This document shows positions 11,642 to 21,115 of a DNA stretch of 64,000 nucleotides, in pieces; position 1 is the first letter of the stretch; every line of letters begins with the position of its first letter. Origin of the DNA: Medicago truncatula (lineage: Eukaryota > Streptophyta > Magnoliopsida > Fabales > Fabaceae). The notes beneath the pieces were generated by a model. The model made no database searches. It saw nothing but the letters and a program-made list of their open reading frames with translations, and was not told where the DNA came from. The DNA is taken from positions 7,889,001 to 7,953,000 of the forward strand of contig NC_053047.1 in NCBI RefSeq assembly GCF_003473485.1. The letters are read 5' to 3'. Both the position numbers and the translations under genes were made by a program.

Positions 11642-14600
11642 ATGGCTTCTTGGAATTCAATTAAACTTCGTGTGACATATGAAGTTTTGGGTTGGTCTGC
11701 ATTTGTTTCTTGGTCTATTAGTTTCTACCCACAAATCATTTTGAATTTTCAAAGGAAAAGGTATGTACCATAAATAAATCATTTCCTTATACTATTGTAG
11801 CCAAATGTTAATTTGGATTCTTAGATTATGAGAGCATTACAAACATATTATATCTAACAATAAGATCTCGAACAATGTTCTTGAGTGATTGAATCTTTTT
11901 TTGAGAATTGATTCTTCTCTAATTTCACTAATGGAGGAAGATGAGGTGGATGTGGAGTACATGTGTAAGAACATTTTTTTTATACGACAATGAGATTTAT
12001 TAGGATCTTTTTATTCATAAAACCAACCATGTTAAATCTTTTCATTCATAAAACCAACAATGTTTGTTTTAAGGGAAAAATCAAACAATGTTAAATTCTA
12101 TATGAAGTGTTTTGTAAGTGCAACTTATATGGTAAAATGTTGTGGACGAGTGATGTAATAGGATGTATATTCCAACTCACAATATCCATTTTCTTATGAG
12201 TAAATTTTGTTGTTAGACTCTTTTAAATTAACCAATTCAAAGTAGAAAGTGTTTAACTGAATTTAAAGACATCAATACATTTATTGTAATATTTTAAAGG
12301 GTGCTGTTAACCAGTGCCATAAGAAATAATAAATAGGTAATAAATAAATGGATCTCAATTGATTTACCTAAATTAAAGTGCGATATAAATCAACTAATTA
12401 AAATAAGATATAGTTGTATTTATTGTTTGTTTTTGTAGCACTAACATCATCAATTTTGTAGCAGATAAAAACGATAAGTTAAAAAAAAAAACATAAAGAC
12501 AAGATGTAAAAAAAAGAACAATTTTTTTTTTTAATAATACCTAATAAATTGAACGTAGCGTAAAAAAAAAGATTGAATATTTTATTTTTTGAAAGAAAGA
12601 AAAAAAGAAAAAAGAAAGAAGATTGAATATGGTATTGATGATGGCAGAGAGATATTGAATATAACATTTATTAATTTTAATTAGTTGAAATATTTTACAC
12701 TTTAATTAAGGTAAACCAAGTGAGATCAATTTATTTATTGTTCCTTATCCAGTGCCTAGCATTTCCCTATTTTAAATTAACATGAATGTATTTTATTTTC
12801 TATAAAGAAAAAAATGAATTTATTTTCTTTACATTATCTATTTAGTGGTTTAATTATAAGAACTATGGGAGGAGCTATAATATTAATGTATGTACTTGTT
12901 TATCAAGTTCTTCAAATTTGTTTCATTATTATTATTAATTGATTTGGGTTTTGTTTTGATTAGTGTTGTAGGGTTGAACTTTGATTATGCAGTGCTAAAC
13001 ATGGTGAAGCAATGTTACTATTTGGTCTACAATACCACTCTTTACTTCAGCCCTGTCGTTCAGAGGCAATACGGGAATAAATATGGACACAAACAAGTAA
13101 TTTATTATACTATACTATATAAGAAGCATGTTTTTGGTTGTGTATTATATCATAATCATCATGATATTATGGGGTGTGACACACAATGAGCCTTTCTCAT
13201 GTTGGTCTCTCACATCCCACATACTTTTTCATTGTTACTATAATGCGGCATTTTATTAGAAGTTCGTGTTCAGTTGTGTATTTTATCATATTCGTCATGA
13301 TATTATGGGGTGTAACTCACAATGAGCCTTTCTCATGTTGGTCTCTCACATCCCACATACTATTTCATTATTACTATAATGCGGCATTTCATCCGAAGCT
13401 CGTGTTAAGTTGTGTATTTCATCAGATTCGTCATGATATTACGGGGTGTAACTCACGATGAGCCTTTCTCATGTTGGTCTCTCACATTCCACGAACTATT
13501 TCATTGTTAATATAATGCGGCATTTCATACGAAGCTCGTTTTTTCCCATGTTGATCTCTTATATCCCACATACTTTTTCATTGTTACTATAATACAATAT
13601 TTTATTATAAGCACGTTTTCAGTAGTGTATTTTATCAGAATCATCATGATTTTATTGGATATGACTCACAGTGAGCCTTTTCTCATGTTGGTCTCTCACA
13701 TCCCACGTACTTTTTCATTGTTACTTTTTTTTTCTTTAAGGTCAAGTTCATTGTTACTATTACTAACCTCAATTATCACTATGGAATATATGTTAATATT
13801 GTTAGATTTAATTCAAGTTAGTTTAGATGATTAGTGTTTTTAATCAAGGTTTGTTTGGTTAAAACATAAGATAATTAAGTTAGTTATTAGTTTGTTACAT
13901 TTTAGCTTGTTTTTAGCAACGTTAGTTAGGGCTTGTGAGATAGCTTGTCACGCAAACCAAGTAGCCAAGCATGTATATAACTATCATTGTATGTGTAATT
14001 CACAACTAATGAATTCACAATTTTACATACTTTAAACCTTCTCATTCTCACTTCTTCTTATTCTTTTTAAATTCCTAAAATCAAAATCCCTAGATTCATG
14101 AGAACCCTAGCTTGCATTGCAAGCAATTGATTGTTGCGCTAACAAATATTATGTGAGTGAACTAAACTTTTTTTTATTTTGATTTTTCAGATGAATCCTG
14201 TGGCATTGAATGATGTTGCATTCTCATCCCATGCTGTTCTACTTTCTGCAATTACCTTATACCAGATTGCAATTTATGAAGTACATATATATATTTTTCA
14301 ATACACTCACTATTATTCTTGTTTATAATTGATGATTGTTTGTACTAAAATCTGCAAATTTGACATGTAGCGTGGAAATCAAAAAGTGTCTAAGGCTGCT
14401 TTAGGACTCGCAATTTTCGTGTTGATAATTTCAGCAATTTGTGTCTTCATAGCTTTGCGTAATCGCCACTGGCTTTGGCTGATAAGCATCTTCAAGTATG
14501 TGTATTCTATGCTCATCTAGTTCTTTGATCAATGACAATAGTTATTTTAGTTTGTGGATTCTTAATTTGTTGTTTTTTGTATTCAGATTTTAGGCAAATT

Positions 14601-16587
14601 TCTCTCTTAATGGTCTTTGACCTTAAATTTCATGGATACATTAATTCAAGAGAAAAAGTCCTCAAGATTTTCCAAAATTGCAATGATCACCAATTTCATG
14701 AATAACATGTACATTTTATAATAATTTAGCTTCTCTAAACTCTAAGGTGATCTTGAACCATCCGATCTAGCGTAAGTGATTAATGTGCAAAGTGTGAGAG
14801 TGTTCTAAAGATCGGATTATGAAGTTTGATTCCTGCTATTAACAAGGGTCATGTCAATCGGTACTCCATGGACACCGACTAAGGATACCAATTGGAAGTT
14901 TAACTTTGTATGGATTGATTACACAATTTTCAATGCAATAACAACTATATACATTCCTTAGTAAAAAAAAACTATTATATAATATCCTTTTTTAGTATCC
15001 TGACTAGTGCCCCAAGAGCGTAAGTTAGCATTTCCCTATTAATAAAGTGGGTTTTTTTTTTTTTTTTTTTTTTGTGGTCAGGATTTGAATCCTAAATCTT
15101 GCATATATTACGCATTGTCCCTATCTTAATAAAGTGTAATCTTTCTTTTTATGATACTAATGCAAGTACTGTATAATTTATATATTTTTTTTCTATAAGG
15201 AATATACTTTTTATCTTTAATGGAATGTTGCTCTAGTTGTTTAATTATTATCTTTGTTAAATTTTATTTGAGCCTATTATCATCACTAGAGTTGTTACTT
15301 TACTATTGTTGCTCTTGTTTTAATCATGTTGAAATTGATCATGTTACAGTGTGGTCCAAGTTGCTTTGACAGTTATAAAATACATTCCTCAGGTGAGGGA
15401 TTTCTCCTAATTTACCTTATTTTCGATCAATTTATTTCATTTGTTCATATTAAAAGGCTTTAAATAAATTTATAAAAACATTAACTTATTATTACATAAT
15501 ATAAATTAATATTGATTTCAACATTTTTCAGTGGTTGGTCAAAAATGTATATTTTATTGGCCTAACTAGGACATTTTTAAATATTTAAACTTTTTTTTTA
15601 CCAACTATTTAAACTTGTATTATTGAAATTATTTAACTATTCATATTCAATTAATATATTTGTGTTTATAATTATAGGCAGTGTTTAACTTCATGAGAAA
15701 AAGTACCGAGGGATGGAGTATTGGTTTGGTTTTACTGGATTTTTTTGGAGGGGTAGCAAACTTTTTGCAAATGATTACACAATCAATTGATCAAGGTGTG
15801 TTATCTTCTTAATTCAATTACCAAGTTTATTTTATTTTATTTTTTACTTTAAACTTTGAACTATCATTTATTACATCTTTATTCATCAATAGGTTCTTGG
15901 AAGAATATATATGGGAATATAGGGAAAGTTCTTGTTGCAGTGGTATGAAATATTGATCTCTTATCTTCATATAATTTTTTTCTTTCCTATCCTTTTACAT
16001 TATTTATTTATTTATTTATTTATTTTATATGTCACATCCCCTTCCATTTCAACCTAAATACTTCTCTTCTCGTGAACTTAGTTCAGTTGGTATAAACAAT
16101 GCATAATGTATGTAAGTTTCGGGATTCAAACCCCAGTCACTACCAAAAAATCTGAACTAATCACAGAATTTTATGGACTAAGGGAGCTAAGTAATATTAT
16201 AGTAGGGCGTAAAATTATTTAATATTTTTATTTTTTATTTAAATTTTAATTGCAAAACTATAATATTATTTTTAATTCTTCATTTTTTTAGATATTTGTA
16301 TAGAACAAACAATATTTTTTTTTAGCAAGAACGATAATAATTTTTTACACAATGTACTTGGGTCATATATCGAGTTTTTTTAAAAAAAAAATTAATATAA
16401 TTTGTTTATGTTGATATATCATTGTTTTTGATCAAATATTTATTCATTGTAGATATCTATCATGTTTGACCTACTTTTCATGTTCCAACATTATTGCTTA
16501 TATCGTCACAAATCAGAGACACTTGTTGAACCTGCCAAGTCTCAAGATCAACAGTTATCAGAGAATGCTGCTTCAAATGCAGTTTAA
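11642..16587 (+). CDS. Cystinosin homologue, tandem copy B
   Basis: Eight exons: 11642-11760, 12964-13096, 14191-14280, 14371-14495, 15350-15392, 15678-15795, 15893-15942 and 16453-16587, all GT-AG with the same phases as copy A, giving 270 residues. PQ loops ISFYPQ and KYIPQ are intact, as are [10 protein letters not shown] and [10 protein letters not shown]. Differences from copies A and [16 protein letters not shown] has Leu where A, C and (as recalled) human cystinosin (N301) have Asn; exon 2 has [12 protein letters not shown] in place of the TKH block; exon 4 has [10 protein letters not shown]. The frame is intact throughout, so it is probably expressed, but substrate handling may differ. 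Intron 2 contains a 136-bp tandem array (13120-13735). The start is in good context (catggcttct) and aligns with the MxxWNS start of copies A and C. Confidence 0.94.
13120..13735 (+). repeat. 136-bp tandem repeat array in intron 2 of cystinosin B
   Basis: The phrase gtgtatttyatca recurs at 13140, 13276, 13412 and 13626. The first two steps are exactly 136 bases. The last step is 214 bases and contains a copy lacking about 58 bases. Each unit also carries atgagcctttctcatgttggtctctcacatccca (written here in two parts: atgagcctttctcatg, ttggtctctcacatccc) and ttactataatgcggcat. The array lies wholly inside the intron. Similarity between neighbouring units suggests unequal exchange rather than transposition. 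Confidence 0.9.
16070..16140 (+). repeat. tRNA-related SINE-like fragment in intron 7 of cystinosin B
   Basis: A-box-like cttagttcagttggtat and B-box-like gggattcaaaccccag are about 40 bases apart, with gcataatgtatg between. The same layout occurs at 24250-24312 and 56709-56790. No full tRNA fold. Confidence 0.45.
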
Positions 16588-17329
16588 TCCACAAATTATC
16601 TCTAGTTTAGATTTTAAACTAGAATGTTTAATCATAGAGCATAGGTGCTAGAAATTTTGAAAGGGATTTAATCTCTTTCCAAGAAATGTTCTCTATGATT
16701 TATTAGGTTCACTAGAATATTCACCACTTGTAAATATAATTATTTTTTCTAGCTAGCTACATTTGTATTGTTTCAAATCAAAATTTAAATTGAATGGTTA
16801 GGAGGATATGGTTTTTTGTTTCTATTTTTTGTTAGACATCTCTTTAAATTATTTTGAGACATCTTTAAAACATCCTTTTATGCTATGATGAAATATGATT
16901 AACGTCTTTGTGAAACTTCTATATGCAATGATTTTTTATGCTATTTGCATTGATAATGTCGTCGCAAATTCATCAAAATTGAGTCATTATCGATGGTTTT
17001 TTGTTGTTATCAACGAGGTTTTTGGCCATCAGCGACGGTGATTTTTATGGTACTGAAAGTTATGAGTTTTTGCTTTGCAAGAACATTTAGGATACTATGC
17101 TGAAATTTAAGTGATTGGTAATTCTGCATCAATTATGAATAAAAAAAATGTTTGATGTAAAAGACAGATAATATATATTTTTATATATTTTAAGATTTTG
17201 TGTAGAGATAGATTGTTTCAATCTTTTAATTGGTCCTGAAATATTAGTTTATTGTTGCTCCCCATCTTTATCTGGACTTGCAAGCATACTATGCCAAGAG
17301 ATTTGAAACTACAAAGTTTAACATGGTTT

Positions 17330-17470
17330 TAGGTTCATAAAAATTTTGAAATGGCTTTGATCTATGTTCGAAGAAAGTTCTCTATCATTTGCGAGCTTCG
17401 CTAGAATATTAAACCTTTGTAAATATAACTTTTTTTCTACCTACATTAGTTTTGTTGCATAATGGTATTG
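17330..17470 (+). pseudogene. Relic copy of the cystinosin B 3' UTR
   Basis: Matches the sequence after the gene B stop (about 16635-16780) in order: aaattttgaaa, ttctctatsattt, cactagaatatt (gctagaatatt here), acttgtaaatata and ctacattwgttttgt. No exon-like sequence lies immediately upstream, so only the 3' end of a former duplicate, or a short tandem copy of the UTR, remains. Confidence 0.6.
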
Positions 17471-17736
17471 GCGTAAAAGGCCAATCTATATTATCCTTAC
17501 GATGATTCAATAAGAAAGTCCATTTTAAATGGCCAAACAATGGAGAGATAATCAATGAACAATAAAAATCAAATCAAACCAAAATTATTGGATCTTTATT
17601 GGTTTAGGTCAAATTATGAGTCAATGGTGAGACATTGTCGAGAGTAATGACCACCTATAATAATGACCACATGCCTTCATTACATCCCAAAATTATTCAA
17701 GCTAGTTAGTTATATATGATTTTATGAGGTCGATAA

Positions 17737-18056
17737 TTTTTTTTATACGACAATGAGGTTTATTTGCATCCTTTCATTCATAAAACCAACAATGTTTTTT
17801 TAAGAGAAAAATCCAACAATGCTAAATTCAATATCAAGTGTTTTGTAAGTGCAACATATATGGTAAAATGTTACATACAAGAGAAGTAATAGGATGTATG
17901 TTCGATCTCACAATACCTATTTTCTCATGAGTAAATGTTGCTGTTAGACTCTTTTAAAGATATCAATACATTTATTGTTATATTTTAAATTAACGTGAAG
18001 TTATTTTCTTTACCTTATCTATTTAGTGGTTTAATTATAAGAACTATGGGAGGATC
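17737..18056 (+). pseudogene. Relic copy of cystinosin B intron 1, left part
   Basis: Collinear with gene B intron 1 (about 11978-12290, then 12775-12880): tatacgacaatgagrttta, ttcataaaaccaacaatg, agtgttttgtaagtgcaac, ggtaaaatgtt, gtaataggatgtat, gttagactctttt and tagtggtttaattataagaa. The relic lacks about 470 bases (about 12298-12771) present in gene B, so one copy gained or lost an insert after duplication. It is cut by the hAT element at 18057 and resumes at 19425. Confidence 0.8.
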
Positions 18057-19424
18057 CAGGGACGGATCCAAGAATTACAGAAAGTGGGGTCAAGATCGTT
18101 TATCATAAATATTTAAACAAAAATATATAAAATCATAACCATTAAAATGATGAAATCATTACCATTAAGCAAAATAGTGAAAATTACAAAAGGTATATGA
18201 CTATATCAAAAAACTAAAGACACGAAGAATTACAATTTCCCTCATCTTGACGTCATATTTTGAAAGCATTGCAAGATTTTTTCATTTTCAACACTATCAA
18301 ATATATCACTCTCATATGTTACCAAACAACCATTCAAAAACTCATCTCCCTTACGAAGAAAAGTCCCAAATGGTCGTTGCGGGAAATTATGTTCCTTTGG
18401 TTGACAAGGCCCTTTTGCTAAATAAGCTCTTCGAATTTCATCTCTATCATTTGGATGATAACATGACAATTGTTTCCTTTCTCTAGGATCAGCCGGAAGA
18501 TTTTCCAAATCAACCTCTAGAAATCCGTTTTTGAATGATGGCCCTGGTTGTTCATGTGTTGGTGTTGGTGTAGTTTCCACTTCATTAACTTCTTGAGACT
18601 CTGATGTTCTTTTGTAGTAACTTTCCATTTATAGCATATTCAAATAATATAACTAATTAATTACTTGATTCCAATACAAGCACAAGTGAGACATAATAAA
18701 AATTGGGGCAAAAATACTAAACCTAATAATACAGTATAAGTCAAAAATTGGGGAAAAAAATAAATCTCAATAATATAGTAGAACTAGAAGACAAAAATAA
18801 GAATAAAGGTAACAACTTACATGGGATTAATGTTTATTAACATAGCAACAACAACATAACATAATGTTTTTGCAACAATAGTGCTGTGGAACTGGAAGTG
18901 AATAGCTACTTATACTAGTGGTGTGGTGATGGTGTGGAATTGGAAGTGAATCGCTACAAAATAACAACAATAGTGGTGCGGTGTGGAACTGGAAGTGAAT
19001 CGCTCCAGCTAAGTAACGGAAGGATTTTGCAATTTTGCAAATTGTAATTGCACGCAGCACTTAACTTTTCATTCTTTTTTTGTTTGGTAAAATTATAAAA
19101 TACTACTGCTAGGCCAATCTGCACAATTACTTTTCATCTTCTAGTGAGTTTGTGACCACTAATTTTCTTTTAATATTTTTTTCAATATATAAAGTAAATG
19201 TAGTACTACTATTTTTAACAAATATAATATAATAGTTTATATTGTTTGTCTCAAGTGTATAAATTGAGTTATGTGTAAGCAACCTAAAAAATTAAAGTGG
19301 GGTTTTCTTAAAGAAGAATATTATAGTGGGGTCAAACATATAAAAATATGGTATTATTGGTTAAAAAAATTGACAAAGAGTGGGGTCAGCTGACCCCAAA
19401 ACCCTCTACTTGCATCCGTGCCTG
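18057..19424 (-). mobile_element. Deleted hAT transposon with 8-bp target duplication
   Basis: Terminal inverted repeats: left cagggacggatccaag, right reads (reverse complement) caggcacggatgcaag, both followed within 30 bases by tggggtca. Flanking 8-base duplications are ggaggatc (18049-18056) and ggaggagc (19425-19432), with one mismatch. The uninterrupted gene B intron 1 has ggaggagc at the same place, proving the empty site. The 1368-base element keeps only a 5' transposase piece on the minus strand (18628-18242, 128 residues, LPADPRERK...AYLAKGPCQPKEHNFPQRPFG). This is the N-terminal TTF-type zinc-finger region of plant hAT transposases. The DDE and dimerisation parts are missing, so it is non-autonomous. 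Confidence 0.92.
18242..18628 (-). CDS. Truncated hAT transposase N-terminus (TTF zinc-finger region)
   Basis: 128 residues starting MESYYKRTSES. A low-complexity leader is followed by the conserved NLPADPRERKQ, YHPNDRDEIRRAYLAKGPC and QPKEHNFPQRPFGTF segments found at the start of plant hAT proteins of the TTF/MYM-type zinc-finger class. After FLRKGDEF the sequence departs from the family and soon stops, because the body of the element is deleted. It cannot transpose DNA by itself. A short protein could still be made if the element is transcribed. Confidence 0.75.
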   Translation of the reverse strand: MESYYKRTSESQEVNEVETTPTPTHEQPGPSFKNGFLEVDLENLPADPRERKQLSCYHPNDRDEIRRAYLAKGPCQPKEHNFPQRPFGTFLRKGDEFLNGCLVTYESDIFDSVENEKILQCFQNMTSR

Positions 19425-19475
19425 GGAGGAGCTATAATATTAATGTATGTACTTGTTTATCAAGTTCTTCAAAAA
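19425..19475 (+). pseudogene. Relic copy of cystinosin B intron 1, right part
   Basis: Continues the relic beyond the hAT element with gctataatattaatgtatg and tacttgtttatcaagttct, identical over about 45 bases to gene B intron 1 (12872-12916). It stops before the exon 2 position: no sequence like exon 2 follows. Confidence 0.8.
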
Positions 19476-21115
19476 AAAAATTTGAAGAAACTAAAATGAA
19501 ATATATTACTGCAGCCTGTAAATTTCAGCACAAGTAGTGCAAAAACCCCAGCTGAAAGAGTATCAAATTACAACCTCATAACAAAGGGTAACAAAGTAAT
19601 AAGATCAAATGACAAAGGGTAACAAAGTAATCTGATCAAGTAGCCCGAAAACCTGATTTTTGATCAAGAACAGATAACAATGATCCAAAACAAAAGGATG
19701 ATAGTTAGGAAGATTAATATTGTCCATAAAATGACAATTCGTGTTACAAACATGTTTAGAATTTGTATTGATACAGTTCGAATTATATAATCTGAACTGT
19801 TTTTTCCTTGAAAAGGGGTGTTCAGATTATATATTTTGAAAAAATCCGAATTGGTGAAGAACTCATTTTTTCACCTATAACAAAGGAAAAACTGAATTCG
19901 GATTATGAAATCCTAATTGCTCAAGGGTATTTTCGAAAAAAAGTTAGGATGCACTAGTAAGGGATAGGGTAGAAAAAGTAATAGTCTCATCCTAAAGAAT
20001 AACCTTCAACAAAGTTTGCCTCACATAAGCCCAATTCTGAAGCCCACTAAATGAAGCATTAGTAGCATTCAAACTCCAGTTCAATTTCAACATCACGGTG
20101 TATCAAGATTAATTACAGAAATTAAAAAAAGAATATTTGATCTTAACTCTCTAGCTTCCATAAAAAATTTATTCAAAAAATAAAAAATGGATTTAATACT
20201 CTTTTGCTTGGTTTAGAGGTACACAAAATCTTATCAAAAATGATTTTAATTAAATTTCAACTGAATTCTGAATAATATGTTTATCTAGTATTTTTTTTTA
20301 CTAAGATTGATCTAAAGAAAAGGATTGTCTATAAGTAATAGTTAAGTTGGACGCCTTCATTTGGATTCGAATCCAAAATTTTATAGTGTGTATGAGTTTC
20401 AGTGGTCTTTACCACTTCGTCTATGGACAAAAATTTAAAGAAGAGAAATTTTTTAATAAAAATTTGACTTCAAACCTCTGAATTTACCCGCGATATGAAT
20501 TCTATTCATAGTTTTCATACCAATATTTTACAAAAAGAAAAACATTAAATAAGGAAAAGTATTATTGTTTTTTGAATAAATCAAGGAAAAGTTTTTTTTT
20601 TGAAGGAAAAGTATTTGGATATTAGCAACAAATAAATGAAAGAATGAATCAGGTTAGTTTCTTGGACCAAGTTCATGGAAACTAAAGTCCAACAAAATGA
20701 ACTAGTAAAGAAAAAAATCAACCAATAAAGTTTGAAAAAAAAAACACGTCAGCAGAGTATGTACGTGGAAGTTTAACAAGCTATATTCAAAGTTAATATT
20801 TTGGTCTATGTTTAAATTTCGGTTTTTTTTTTTTTTTTTTGACAAGGTTAAATTTCGGTTATTATTTAGACTTACATATCAGTATAGATTGAGTGTCAGT
20901 GTAACATTATTTTACATAAATTATGCAATAAAGAAAGATATGACGATAATATTATCATCAAATAAAGTGAAGGAGAAGAGAACTCAATTTATGTGTCAAC
21001 AAGTTTATAGACTCATTTATTATTGAGTTCAACAAGAAGGTTGTGAATAAAGTTATTTATTATTCACTATGTTAATTTAATCACACTTATTTCTTCCAAA
21101 ACATAGACAAAGAAA
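19476..21115. other. Intergenic region upstream of cystinosin C
   Basis: AT-rich, no credible gene on either strand. It holds homopolymer tracts (A runs near 19472, T runs near 20823), repeated words such as taacaaagtaat, and the presumptive promoter of copy C in its right part. Confidence 0.5.

Noticed and set aside
13120-13735. Regular repeats that might suggest a CRISPR-like array
   Set aside because: Units are 136 bases, contiguous, without unique spacers, and lie inside a plant intron.
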